Of a stretch of DNA of 64,000 bases, positions 8,947 through 18,039 are shown one piece after another. The stretch lies in contig JAVJVX010000009.1 of assembly GCA_040220875.1 (NCBI GenBank), positions 248,001 through 312,000 on the forward strand, given 5' to 3'. The notes beneath the pieces were generated by a model that saw nothing but the letters and a program-made list of their open reading frames with translations, did no database searches and was not told the origin of the DNA. The position numbers and the translations under genes were made by a program. Source of the DNA: Alphaproteobacteria bacterium (GTDB lineage Bacteria > Pseudomonadota > Alphaproteobacteria > JAVJVX01). The number at the start of each line of letters is the position of its first letter. Position 1 is the stretch's first letter.

Positions 8947-9013
8947 AATCGCCATTTATTAAGTTTCAGTTTAAATTGTCTCCGACATTTCGCGGGCCTC
9001 GGAAGGCATGGTT

Positions 9014-9041
9014 TTGAAGCCCTTGAATTACGGCGAATATT
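9014..9041 (+). promoter_or_regulatory. Candidate sigma-70 promoter for hemB
   Basis: TTGAAG (9014-9019) and AATATT (9036-9041) are separated by 16 bases, placing a start point about 55 nt before the hemB ATG. Both hexamers are only moderate matches. Confidence 0.35.
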
Positions 9042-9103
9042 GCCCAAGAGTGGCGCGTCTTTGATCCAGGGAACGGCCGCCTCGTCGGCCGCGACAGACC
9101 ATC

Positions 9104-10123
9104 ATGAATTGGACAAAATTTGCTGGTGAGTTGGGGCGATACCCGGCCACCCGCCTGCGCCGGAACCGGCAAAGCGACTGGAATCGGCGGCTTGTCGCGG
9201 AAACCAGTCTATCCGCCAGTGACCTTGTCTGGCCGGTTTTCGTCATCGAGGGTGAAGGTCGTCGCGAGCCCGTGACGTCGATGCCGGGTGTCGACCGGTT
9301 GACCATCGACATCCTGCTGGACGAGGCGGCGAGAGCAGAGGAGGCCGGTATTCCGGCGATTGCGCTATTTCCGCAGGTCGACCCGGCCCTAAAAACCGAC
9401 GACGGGGATGAAGCGCTGCGGCCGGATAACCTCATCTGCCGGGCGGTGTCCGCCCTCAAATCGGCGGGCACCAATATCGGGCTCATTTGCGACGTGGCGC
9501 TTGATCCCTATACCAGCCATGGGCAGGACGGCCTGATTCGGAACGGTCTGGTCGCCAACGATGCCACAGTGGCCCGCCTGACCGCGCAGGCCTGTCTCCT
9601 CGCGGCAGCCGGCGCCGATATCGTGGCCCCGTCCGACATGATGGACGGGCGCGTCGGAGCGATCCGGCAGGCGCTCGATGAAAAGGGGCACGAGAGCACC
9701 GGCATTCTCTCCTATGCGGCCAAATATGCCTCGGCGTTTTATGGACCCTTCCGGGAGGCTATCGGCTCCGCTTCGGCCCTGGGCCAGGCAGACAAGAGAA
9801 CCTATCAGATGGACCCGGCCAACGGGGACGAGGCGCTTCGCGAGGTCGCGCTGGACCTGGCCGAAGGCGCCGATATGGTCCTGGTCAAGCCCGGCACGCC
9901 GTATCTCGATATTCTGAGCCGGATTCGGGCCGCTTTCCCGGTCCCGGTGCTGGCATATCAGGTAAGCGGTGAATACGCGGCCCTGATGGCGGCGCAGGAA
10001 AAAGGGTGGCTTGATGGCGACGCCGCATTGATCGAAACTCTGCAGGGCTTCAAGCGGGCCGGCGCGGCCGCCGTCTTCACTTATGGCGCGCCGGCCGTCG
10101 CAGCCAGACTCAAGACCGGCTAG
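9104..10123 (+). CDS. hemB: Delta-aminolevulinic acid dehydratase (porphobilinogen synthase)
   Basis: Condenses two 5-aminolevulinate molecules to porphobilinogen in heme synthesis. The 339 residues hold both Schiff-base lysines, K207 in SYAAKYASAFYGPFR and K262 in MVLVKPGTPYLD. The metal segment reads CDVALDPYTSHGQDG; the cysteine triad of zinc enzymes is replaced, as in the Mg-dependent enzymes known from alphaproteobacteria such as Bradyrhizobium. The ATG at 9104 starts a typical N-terminus (RRNRQSDWNRRLVAE). The next gene, an acylase, follows after 39 nt, possibly on the same transcript. Confidence 0.96.
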   Translation: MNWTKFAGELGRYPATRLRRNRQSDWNRRLVAETSLSASDLVWPVFVIEGEGRREPVTSMPGVDRLTIDILLDEAARAEEAGIPAIALFPQVDPALKTDDGDEALRPDNLICRAVSALKSAGTNIGLICDVALDPYTSHGQDGLIRNGLVANDATVARLTAQACLLAAAGADIVAPSDMMDGRVGAIRQALDEKGHESTGILSYAAKYASAFYGPFREAIGSASALGQADKRTYQMDPANGDEALREVALDLAEGADMVLVKPGTPYLDILSRIRAAFPVPVLAYQVSGEYAALMAAQEKGWLDGDAALIETLQGFKRAGAAAVFTYGAPAVAARLKTG

Positions 10124-10162
10124 ACGCGCGATAGAAGCCTTCGCGCAAAAGATTCGAACCTG

Positions 10163-12589
10163 ATGAAAAAGCTACCTGCCTGGCTGAAATGGACGGTTGT
10201 TGGCGCTGGCACCGGCGCGGCGCTGGTGGCGGTCGCCGTCTATGGCCTGTTTTTTCTGTCCCTGCCCCGGACCTCGGGCACGGTCTCGCTTCCCGGCCTC
10301 ACCGCAGAGGTTGTGATAACGCGCGATGAGGTCGGGATTCCGCGGATCGATGCCGCAAGTCAGAGAGACGCGGTCTACGCGCTCGGCTACGTCCACGCTC
10401 AGGACAGGCTGTGGCAAATGGATTTCATGCGCCGGTTGGGCAATGGCCGGCTGGCCGAGGTTATCGGTGAGCCCGGACTCCCTTCGGACCGGTTTACCAG
10501 GACGCTCGGTCTCGCCGGTCTGGCTCGCGAGGCGTACCGGCAGGCTTCTCCGCGGCTGCGCGAAATCGTTGATGCCTATACCGCCGGCGTCAACGCGTAT
10601 CTCGAGTATCGGGACGGACCGCTGCCGCCGGCATTTCAAATCCTGCGCTACTCGCCCGAACCGTGGCGTCCGGCGGATTCCCTGGTATGGGGCCGCGTGA
10701 TGAACATGCGGCTGTCCGGGAACTGGCGCGAGGAACTGATGCGGACCGAGCTTGCGCAATGGCTCAACCCCGCTCAGATAGCCGAACTCTGGCCGGCTTA
10801 CCCGGAAGACGCGCCGATTACCACCCAGCAGGCCAGCCATGGCGATTTCCGGACAGACGGTCTGGATGGATCGGATCAGGCCAACGTTTCAGCCCTGGTT
10901 GGAAAACTGGCAGAGGCTGTCCCCGATGAATTCGCAACGCGCCGCTCCGCTTCGAACAGCTGGGTGATCGCCGGAACCCGAAGCGAAACGGGGATGCCAA
11001 TCCTGGCAAATGATCCTCATCTTCAACTGGGCGTGCCCGGCACATGGTATCTCGCCCGCCTCCACGCGCCCGGCCTGTCACTTGTGGGGGCGACGGCCCC
11101 CGGGGTGCCCTTTCACATCGTCGGCCATAATGGATCCATCGCCTGGGGACTAACCACGACGCACAGCGATACCCAGGACCTCGTGATCGAGAAACTTGAC
11201 CCGGATCAGCCTGATCATTACCTGACCGAAACCGGCGCGGCCCCTTTTCGCACGCACGAGGAAATCATCGAGGTGCGTGGCCAGCCACCGGTCAGGATGA
11301 CGGTTCGCAGTTCCCGTCACGGCCCGATCATCTCCGACATCATCCCGAATGCCGCGACCGGCGCGGGCTTCGCAATCGCTCTCGCAGACCCGAATTTGCG
11401 CACCGACGACGAAAGCGCCGAAGCCTTCATGAAACTCAACAGGGCTGGAAGTTGGACGGAATTCCAGGACAGCCTGCGCCAGTTCCACGCGCCGCATCAG
11501 AATTTCGTCTATGCTGATGTCGCGGGCAATATCGGCTTCATTGCGGCCGCGCGCGTTCCGATTCGCAAGAAGGGCCTGGGCCTCGTTCCCACGCCGGGCT
11601 GGACCGGCGAGTACGGCTGGAGCGGCTTCATCCCGTTCGAGGACCTACCCCGAGCTTATAACCCGAAATCCGGCCAGATCCTGGCCGCCAACAACCGGAT
11701 CGTACCGCCCGATTACCCCCATTTCCTCACACGTGACTGGCCGGCGCCGTTTCGGGCACAACGGATCAGCGATTTGTTGGCGAGCGAAAGCCGGATGTCC
11801 CCTGCCCATAGCGTCGCCATGCAGCGCGACACCCTGTCCCTGTCGGCCCGACGGCTGGCACCTCTCATGACGGGCATGATTCCTTCGGATTTCGGGCACC
11901 GCGAGTTGCTTCAGCGCCTGCAGGGCTGGGATGGCGAAATGTCGCGTGAGAGCGTCGAGGCGCTGGTCTTTACAGCCTGGGTGCGCGAACTGGGACGCAG
12001 CCTTTATCGTGACGAACTGCGTGATCAGTTTCCGAGGTACTGGGCGCCCCGCTACCTGTTCCTGCTCAATACATTGCAGACCAACCCGGCCTGGTGTGAC
12101 GATGTCACCACCCCGTATGCGGAGACCTGCGCCGAAATCGTGAGTATGTCTTTCCGGCGGACGATCGAAAACCTTCGCGAGAATCTGGGTTCGGACATGT
12201 CGGCATGGACCTGGGGGCGGGTGCACGAAGTGGCGTTCGATCACCCGATTCTTTCGCATTTACCAGTGCTCGGATGGCTTTCCGGGGAAGAAATATCGAC
12301 AGACGGGAATGACGACACCATCAACCGAGGCACAACCAGGTTCTCCGATCCCGCGCGTCCCTTTACCCATATTCACGGCCCCGGCATGCGTGCCGTTTTC
12401 GATTTGTCGAACCTCGACGAGTCCCTCTTCATCGCCACGCCGGGACAATCCGGCCACGTGCTTTCGGCGCATTATATGGACCTTGCCGCACCCTGGCGGG
12501 ATGGCGGCTACGTCAAAATTCGGCCCCTTGCGGCGCGAGACGGCGACCGGCTCATTCTGCAGCCCGCCCCCGATCGGCGGAAAAACTAG
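10163..12589 (+). CDS. Penicillin-amidase-family (S45) acylase
   Basis: N-terminal-nucleophile amidohydrolase precursor of 808 residues, the family of penicillin G acylase, cephalosporin acylases and AHL acylases such as PvdQ and QuiP. An N-terminal hydrophobic segment (about residues 11-33) should anchor or export it to the periplasm. Residues 34-263 form the alpha chain and spacer. The likely cleavage site and nucleophile is S264 in ASNSWVIAG, followed by the conserved NDPHL and HNGSIAWGLT blocks of the beta chain. The substrate cannot be assigned: AHL, beta-lactam side chain or other amide are all possible. It follows hemB by 39 nt without functional link. Confidence 0.9.
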   Translation: MKKLPAWLKWTVVGAGTGAALVAVAVYGLFFLSLPRTSGTVSLPGLTAEVVITRDEVGIPRIDAASQRDAVYALGYVHAQDRLWQMDFMRRLGNGRLAEVIGEPGLPSDRFTRTLGLAGLAREAYRQASPRLREIVDAYTAGVNAYLEYRDGPLPPAFQILRYSPEPWRPADSLVWGRVMNMRLSGNWREELMRTELAQWLNPAQIAELWPAYPEDAPITTQQASHGDFRTDGLDGSDQANVSALVGKLAEAVPDEFATRRSASNSWVIAGTRSETGMPILANDPHLQLGVPGTWYLARLHAPGLSLVGATAPGVPFHIVGHNGSIAWGLTTTHSDTQDLVIEKLDPDQPDHYLTETGAAPFRTHEEIIEVRGQPPVRMTVRSSRHGPIISDIIPNAATGAGFAIALADPNLRTDDESAEAFMKLNRAGSWTEFQDSLRQFHAPHQNFVYADVAGNIGFIAAARVPIRKKGLGLVPTPGWTGEYGWSGFIPFEDLPRAYNPKSGQILAANNRIVPPDYPHFLTRDWPAPFRAQRISDLLASESRMSPAHSVAMQRDTLSLSARRLAPLMTGMIPSDFGHRELLQRLQGWDGEMSRESVEALVFTAWVRELGRSLYRDELRDQFPRYWAPRYLFLLNTLQTNPAWCDDVTTPYAETCAEIVSMSFRRTIENLRENLGSDMSAWTWGRVHEVAFDHPILSHLPVLGWLSGEEISTDGNDDTINRGTTRFSDPARPFTHIHGPGMRAVFDLSNLDESLFIATPGQSGHVLSAHYMDLAAPWRDGGYVKIRPLAARDGDRLILQPAPDRRKN

Positions 12590-12647
12590 GCCCCGCGGCC
12601 TTACTTGGCTGCGATCCCAGGCGCTTCCCTAACTGCTTGTTAACCTA

Positions 12648-12673
12648 GTTCCACGATAACTGGTTCCGATAAC
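12648..12673. repeat. Short tandem repeat before motA
   Basis: GTTCCACGATAAC (12648-12660) is followed by GTTCCGATAAC (12663-12673), the same element minus two bases. It ends 26 nt before the motA start and follows a TTAACC. It may be a regulator site for the stator operon; no known consensus is matched. Confidence 0.35.
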
Positions 12674-12699
12674 AGCAATTCTCTGTGCGTTCGGCGGGC

Positions 12700-13563
12700 A
12701 TGTTCGTAATAATCGGCGCCATCATCGTGGCTAGCTGCGTCATCGGGGGGTACCTCGGCGTCGGTGGCCACCTCGACATCCTCTGGCAGCCCTTTGAAGT
12801 GGTCATCATCTGCGGGGCCGCGCTGGGGGCCTTCATCATTGCCAACCCCCTGCCCGTTATAAAACGATGCTTCGGCGCGGTCGGGACACTGCTGAAGGGA
12901 AGTCCCTACGACAAGGCCGCGTATCTCGAACTCCTCAGCCTGCTTTACATGGTTTTCAAGCTGGCCAAGTCGAAAGGGCCGCTCGCTCTGGAGCCTCATG
13001 TCGAGAATCCCGATGAAAGCGAACTGTTCGCGCAGTTTCCAAAATTCCACAAGAACCACCATGCGGTCACTTTTCTCTGCGACTATTTGCGAATGATTAC
13101 TCTGGGGACCGAAAACAAACATTCCCTTGAGGACCTCATGACCGAGGAGATCGAGACGCATCATCATGAATCGAACCAGGTTTCCTCGGCCGTCCAGGCC
13201 GTCGCGGATGCGCTACCCGCCCTTGGGATCGTCGCGGCCGTGCTTGGCGTGATCAAGACGATGGGCCTTATCTCGGAGCCACCTGAAGTTCTCGGCAAGG
13301 CCATCGCCGGCGCCCTCGTCGGGACGTTCCTGGGCGTGTTCCTCGCTTACGGCTTCGTCGGTCCCACGGCCTCCTCGCTGAAGGCCGTCTACGATGCTGA
13401 AACGAAATACTACGAATGCATCCGCGCGGGACTCCTTGCCTATGTCGAGGGCTACGCACCACAGATTGCCGTCGAGTTCGCCAGAAAGGCCCTGCTGACC
13501 GACGTGCGTCCCACTTTTTACGAGGTGGAACAGGCCGTCGATGAACTTCCATCCGCCACCTAA
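12700..13563 (+). CDS. motA: Flagellar motor stator protein MotA
   Basis: Proton-channel subunit of the flagellar stator, four membrane helices with a large cytoplasmic loop. From ATG 12700 the protein has 287 residues, the family length. Membrane segments are near residues 1-22, 30-48, 160-185 and 195-215 (ALPALGIVAAVLGVI and ALVGTFLGVFLAYGFVGP). The cytoplasmic FLCDYLRMITLGTENKHSLEDLM holds the charged residues that in E. coli face FliG. A GTG 15 nt upstream is open, but ATG puts the first membrane helix at the N-terminus. motB follows after 15 nt. No other flagellar or chemotaxis gene is in the window. Confidence 0.95.
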   Translation: MFVIIGAIIVASCVIGGYLGVGGHLDILWQPFEVVIICGAALGAFIIANPLPVIKRCFGAVGTLLKGSPYDKAAYLELLSLLYMVFKLAKSKGPLALEPHVENPDESELFAQFPKFHKNHHAVTFLCDYLRMITLGTENKHSLEDLMTEEIETHHHESNQVSSAVQAVADALPALGIVAAVLGVIKTMGLISEPPEVLGKAIAGALVGTFLGVFLAYGFVGPTASSLKAVYDAETKYYECIRAGLLAYVEGYAPQIAVEFARKALLTDVRPTFYEVEQAVDELPSAT

Positions 13564-13578
13564 GGGACGGCTCATCCC

Positions 13579-14670
13579 ATGGCGAATGAAGGCGTCATCA
13601 TCATCAAGAAAAAGAAGGGTGGCGGGCATGACGGCCACCATGGTGGTGCGTGGAAGGTCGCTTATGCTGATTTCGTGACCGCGATGATGGCCTTCTTCCT
13701 GCTCTTGTGGCTTCTCAACGTCACGACGGACGAGCAGAAAAAAGGGATCGCCGATTACTTTTCCCCCGTCGTGGGCGTCAATACCTCGAATACTGGCGGC
13801 CAGGGCATGCTGGAAGGGCAGTCCGCCATCTCACCGGGTCCGATGACTGCAACGCCGACCGAACCCATGTTCTCCGTGACCGTCCCTTCGATCACGAGCC
13901 CGCAGTCCGACGCTGATGATCTGGCCGAAGCCAAAAAATCAAATATCTCCGAAGAACCTCTCGGCGTGGACCCCGAGATCGATCCTGTCGCAGAGAGCAC
14001 CGAGACCGATAAAGAGCCGGCGATCGAAGAAACAGCGCTCGGCGACACCGGCGCGGCAGTCGATGAAAAAACCCTCGACGAACAGACGCTTGCCGAACTC
14101 GTGGCGGAGAAGGAAAGGACCGAATTTGAAATTGCCGAAGAAAAATTGCGTCAGGCTATCCAGGAGGTTCCTGAATTACGTGACCTGAGCGAGAATCTGA
14201 TCATCGACCAGACGCCGGAAGGGCTGAGAATCCAGATCGTCGATCAGGACCGCCTGTCGATGTTCCCTCTCGGCAGCGCCAAGATGTACGACCATACCCG
14301 CCAGCTTCTGCAACAGATTGGCAAGGTCATAATGTCGATGTCGAACGGTATATCGATCACGGGCCATACCGACGGCATCCCCTATATGTCCAATTCGGGG
14401 TACAGCAACTGGGAGCTTTCGACGGATCGTGCGAATGCAAGCCGTCGGGCGCTCCTCGATTTTGGGGTGCCCAGATCCAGGATCGCCTATGTCACGGGCA
14501 AGGCGGATCAGGAGCCGTTGCTCCCGGAAGACCCCGAATCTCCGCGCAATCGGCGCATCAGCATCGTCCTCCTTCGAAAATCGGAGACGAGCATGTCCGC
14601 CGTCGAGGCCGGGGCGCAGGCCGACCTGCGACCGATCATGGTACAGCCCCCCAGGCCGACCCCGGACTGA
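13579..14670 (+). CDS. motB: Flagellar motor stator protein MotB
   Basis: Anchors the stator to peptidoglycan and carries the proton-binding residue of the channel. The 363 residues start with a lysine-rich cytoplasmic tail, then the single membrane helix AYADFVTAMMAFFLLLWLL with the essential aspartate D31. A plug-like segment follows (IADYFSPVVGV). A long acidic linker (about 60-190) leads to the OmpA-like peptidoglycan domain with ITGHTDGIPY and NWELSTDRANASRRAL. The linker is glutamate-rich. Second gene of motAB. Confidence 0.96.
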   Translation: MANEGVIIIKKKKGGGHDGHHGGAWKVAYADFVTAMMAFFLLLWLLNVTTDEQKKGIADYFSPVVGVNTSNTGGQGMLEGQSAISPGPMTATPTEPMFSVTVPSITSPQSDADDLAEAKKSNISEEPLGVDPEIDPVAESTETDKEPAIEETALGDTGAAVDEKTLDEQTLAELVAEKERTEFEIAEEKLRQAIQEVPELRDLSENLIIDQTPEGLRIQIVDQDRLSMFPLGSAKMYDHTRQLLQQIGKVIMSMSNGISITGHTDGIPYMSNSGYSNWELSTDRANASRRALLDFGVPRSRIAYVTGKADQEPLLPEDPESPRNRRISIVLLRKSETSMSAVEAGAQADLRPIMVQPPRPTPD

Positions 14671-14810
14671 CGGGACAGCCAGACCGCGGATTCGGGGGCG
14701 CCGGCGATCGGCATTCCCCCTTGTCGCGCCGCTTGCCGTCCAGCAAAATCCCCAGGTCCGAGCCACCACCGAACCGACGGGCGGCGTCGCCGCGCCGGGA
14801 ACCCACGCCC

Positions 14811-15542
14811 ATGCGCCTCACGCTTTTTCAGACCGGAACCATGCCGTGCCCCTATCTTGAGGGAAAGCGGGAAAGTCGCGTTTTTGCGAAACTCGATCGC
14901 CGGACGGCAAAGCAGGCCTATGACAATCTGAACAGGGCGGGGTTCCGCCGCAGCCAGGCGGTTGTCTATCGGCCCCATTGCCCGGCCTGCGATGCCTGTG
15001 TGCCGGTCCGGATCGCCGCGAATCATTTCCGCTTTTCACGCTCCTTCCGCCGGATCATCCGTCGAAACGGCGATATCGGCGTGTCCATGCGAACGGCCTC
15101 CGCGACCGAGGAACAATACCGTCTGTTCAAAGCCTATCTCGACGCGCGTCACGAGGACGGGGATATGGCTGCGATGGAATGGGTGGAATATCGCGATATG
15201 GTCGAAAAATCGCCTGTCCATTCCACCATCGTCGAATTCCGCAATCCGGAAGGCCGCCTCGTCGCAGCTAAACTTGTCGACTGTCTGGATGACGGCTTCT
15301 CCGCCGTCTACAGCTTCTTTGATCCGGCTCTCGAGAAGCGGAGTCTCGGCACCTATACCATTCTCTGGCTGGTCGATTTTGCCCGCCGGGAAAGGCTTCC
15401 CTATATTTACCTCGGATACTGGATCGCGGATTCACCAAGGATGTCCTATAAGGCTCGCTTTCAGCCGCTCGAACGGTACACTCAGGAAGGATGGGTGCCA
15501 CTGTCACGGCCTCAGAGGACTACACGGAAAGAGCATGAGTAA
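14811..15542 (+). CDS. bpt: Aspartate/glutamate leucyltransferase
   Basis: Transfers leucine from Leu-tRNA to N-terminal Asp or Glu, marking proteins for ClpS/ClpAP degradation (bacterial N-end rule). The start at 14811 (MRLTLFQTG) gives 243 residues; a longer frame from 14721 adds 30 arginine-rich residues and is rejected. Family marks are PCPYLEGKRESRVF, the cysteine cluster CPACDACVPVR near residue 60, and the ATE C-domain block GYWIADSPRMSYKARFQPLE. The stop overlaps the start of the TRAP binding-protein gene by 8 nt. Older databases call this family arginyl-tRNA-protein transferase. Confidence 0.93.
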   Translation: MRLTLFQTGTMPCPYLEGKRESRVFAKLDRRTAKQAYDNLNRAGFRRSQAVVYRPHCPACDACVPVRIAANHFRFSRSFRRIIRRNGDIGVSMRTASATEEQYRLFKAYLDARHEDGDMAAMEWVEYRDMVEKSPVHSTIVEFRNPEGRLVAAKLVDCLDDGFSAVYSFFDPALEKRSLGTYTILWLVDFARRERLPYIYLGYWIADSPRMSYKARFQPLERYTQEGWVPLSRPQRTTRKEHE

Positions 15543-16659
15543 CGCATCCCGCACGCGCACCAGGCGGCGTGACTTCCTGAAAACAGTTGCCGGCAGCTCG
15601 GCCGCGCTCGCGGCCGCTTCCACGCTCCCCGCCCCGGCCATCGCCAGTGATACGATCCGCTGGCGGATGGTGACCACCTGGCCCAAGGGCTTTCCGGGTC
15701 TGGGAGCCGGCGCCGCCCATCTTGCCGATCTGATCAACAGGACGTCCGGCGGGCGGCTGCAGGTCACCGTCTACGGGGCAGGCGAGCTCGTCCCCGCTTT
15801 CGAGGCAATGGACGCCGTGGCGAACGGGACGGCCGATCTCGGACACGGCGGCCCCTATTATTGGAAGGGCAAGGCCGAGGCCACCCAGTTCTTGTCGGCC
15901 GTGCCATTCGGCTTCACGGTACAGGAGCAGAACGCCTGGTACGAATTTGGTGGTGGTCAGGAGCTGGCGGACAAGATTTATCGGGGGTTCGGCTGCAAGT
16001 TCTTCAGCGCCGGCAATACCACGGCGCAGATGGGCGGCTGGTTCAACGTCGAAATAAGTTCCATCGACGACCTGAAGGGCTTGAAAATGCGTATTCCCGG
16101 CCTCGGCGGAGAAGTCATGCGTTCCGCCGGGGTGAATGTGGTGAATATCCCGGGCGGGGCACTCCTCACCTCGATCAAATCGGGCGCCATCGATGCCCTC
16201 GAATGGGTGGGCCCCTATAACGACCTTGCCTTCGGCCTCTATCAGGGGGCGGACTACTACTACTATCCGGGCTGGCATGAGCCGGCGGCCTGTATCGATT
16301 GCTTTATCAATCTCGAGCGTTGGGAGGAATTGCCCAACGATCTCCAGGAGATCGTGGCCGCCTGCTGCCGCGCGGCGAACGGCACCATGGTCAGCGAATT
16401 CACCGCGCGAAATAACGCTGCACTCAATGTTCTGACGTCCAGACACGGCGTGCAGCTCCGGCATTTTCCCGATGAGGTCCTGCAGGAACTTGCCCGCCTG
16501 ACCAAGGAAGTTACAGGTGACATTCGCAGCCGGGATGCCATGAGCGACGAGGTTCTGACCAGCATCGAGGCTTTCCTGAAAGCCGCGTCTGCCTGGTCCA
16601 ATCTGTCGAACAAGTCCTATCTTGATGTTCGCTCGAAAATGATCAGCCCCGCCGGCTAG
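15535..16659 (+). CDS. TRAP transporter substrate-binding protein (TakP-like)
   Basis: Periplasmic DctP-type solute receptor of a tripartite ATP-independent transporter. The 374 residues begin with a twin-arginine signal (TRRRDFLKTVAG, cleavage probably after PAIAS). The mature domain has the DctP fold with LKGLKMRIPGLGGEV, the EWVGPYNDLAFGLY block and YYYYPGWHEP. The latter pair resembles R. sphaeroides TakP and lactate-type receptors, suggesting a 2-oxo acid or lactate ligand; that comparison is from memory. The ATG at 15535 overlaps bpt by 8 nt. Its stop codon overlaps that of the convergent large permease (CTAG). A frame open further upstream is an artefact. Confidence 0.9.
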   Translation: MSNASRTRTRRRDFLKTVAGSSAALAAASTLPAPAIASDTIRWRMVTTWPKGFPGLGAGAAHLADLINRTSGGRLQVTVYGAGELVPAFEAMDAVANGTADLGHGGPYYWKGKAEATQFLSAVPFGFTVQEQNAWYEFGGGQELADKIYRGFGCKFFSAGNTTAQMGGWFNVEISSIDDLKGLKMRIPGLGGEVMRSAGVNVVNIPGGALLTSIKSGAIDALEWVGPYNDLAFGLYQGADYYYYPGWHEPAACIDCFINLERWEELPNDLQEIVAACCRAANGTMVSEFTARNNAALNVLTSRHGVQLRHFPDEVLQELARLTKEVTGDIRSRDAMSDEVLTSIEAFLKAASAWSNLSNKSYLDVRSKMISPAG

Positions 16660-18038
16660 TCGAAAAGCCTGGCCGGCAGCCAGGTCGCCAATTCTGGCCA
16701 ATAGGCGACGGCCCCGAGCGCCAGAGCCTGCATGGCAACGAACGGCAGCACCCCCTTGTAAATATCGAGCGTCGCCACCTCATCCGGGGCGATTCCGCGA
16801 AGATAGAAAAGCGCAAAGCCAAACGGCGGTGTCAGGAAACTGGTTTGCAGATTTATCGCGATCATCACGCCGAGCCAGACCGGGTCCAGTCCCATCTGCA
16901 ACAGGACCGGTCCTACAATGGGCACAACCACAAAAATGATTTCGATGAAGTCGAGAAAGAAACCGAGGAAAAACATCACGGCCATGACGACGAGCATGGC
17001 ACCAAAAGCACCGCCGGGCAGGTCCGACAACAGATCGTGAATAAGGATGTCCCCGCCGAAGCCTCGAAATACCAGCGAAAAGACCGATGCGCCGAGAAGG
17101 ATGACAAAGACCATCGTCGTGATCTGGACGGTGGACGACAGGGCTTCCGAGAGAATCCGACGGTTCAGCGCCCCTCTCCGGGCAGCGAGCAGCATGGCTC
17201 CCATCCCGCCGACAGCGGCGGACTCTGTCGGCGTCGCAATGCCCGCCAGAATGGAGCCAAGCACCGCCAGAATCAAAAGAAATGGCGGCAGCAGGGCCTT
17301 AAGCACCTGCCGCCATACGGAACCGGCGGACTGGTCGCCGCCTAGTGGCGGGCTGGAGTGCGGCCGCAGAATGGCCATCAGGATCTGCCAGGCGATATAC
17401 AAGCCCGCCAAGATCAGGCCCGGGAAAATCGCACCGGCAAAGAGATCCATGACCGAGACGGGTTCGGGCGCGAAATTTCCAAGTGCCCGCTGCGCATCTC
17501 CATAGGCCCCCTGAAGAATGTCACCCAGCAGAATCAGGACAATGGAAGGCGGTATGATCTGGCCCAGCGTTCCGGATGCGCAGATGACGCCGGTTGCCAG
17601 CTTTGGGTCATAGCCCGCTTTCAGCATCGTGGGCAGGCTCAGAAGCCCCATGGTGACGACTGTTGCGCCGACGATTCCGGTACTCGCCGCCAGTAACATG
17701 CCGACGAGAACAACGGAAATTCCAAGCCCGCCGGAAAGTGAGCCAAAGAGAAGCCCCAGCGTCTGCAAAAGGTCTTCGGCCACTTTCGAGCGTTCAAGCA
17801 TGACGCCCATGAAGACGAAAAGCGGTACTGCGACCAGAACCTCGTTCGTCATGATGCCAAAGTAACGGGATGGCAGCCCACCCAGCAGAAACGGATCGAA
17901 TACGCCTCCCAGTGTACCCAATCCGGCGAAGATGAGGGCGACCCCGCCGAGAACAAGGGCGACAGGGTAGCCTGTCAACAGGAAGCCGCAGGTAACGCCA
18001 AACATGACAAGCGCAATCGCGCCCGATTCCAGGCCCAT
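16656..18038 (-). CDS. TRAP transporter large permease (DctM type)
   Basis: Membrane subunit of about 12 segments that moves the substrate with Na+. The 460 residues show the DctM hallmarks VAVPLFVFMGVMLERS, GATVVTMGLLSLPTML and GTLGQIIPPSIVLILLGD. It follows dctQ with one base between them. The binding protein is encoded on the other strand, tail to tail, an unusual arrangement since the three parts are normally one operon. Confidence 0.94.
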   Translation of the reverse strand: MGLESGAIALVMFGVTCGFLLTGYPVALVLGGVALIFAGLGTLGGVFDPFLLGGLPSRYFGIMTNEVLVAVPLFVFMGVMLERSKVAEDLLQTLGLLFGSLSGGLGISVVLVGMLLAASTGIVGATVVTMGLLSLPTMLKAGYDPKLATGVICASGTLGQIIPPSIVLILLGDILQGAYGDAQRALGNFAPEPVSVMDLFAGAIFPGLILAGLYIAWQILMAILRPHSSPPLGGDQSAGSVWRQVLKALLPPFLLILAVLGSILAGIATPTESAAVGGMGAMLLAARRGALNRRILSEALSSTVQITTMVFVILLGASVFSLVFRGFGGDILIHDLLSDLPGGAFGAMLVVMAVMFFLGFFLDFIEIIFVVVPIVGPVLLQMGLDPVWLGVMIAINLQTSFLTPPFGFALFYLRGIAPDEVATLDIYKGVLPFVAMQALALGAVAYWPELATWLPARLFD

Positions 18039-18039
18039 C

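Noticed and set aside
8959-8974. TTAA-N8-TTAA in the marR-hemB gap as a CtrA site
   Set aside because: Spacing is eight, not seven; with seven the second half is only TTTA.
12590-12612. Short GGCC inverted repeat after the acylase gene as a terminator
   Set aside because: Stem of about five pairs and no T-tract.
15520-16701. 393-codon minus-strand frame over the TRAP receptor gene
   Set aside because: Antisense shadow of an intact Tat-exported DctP-type protein.
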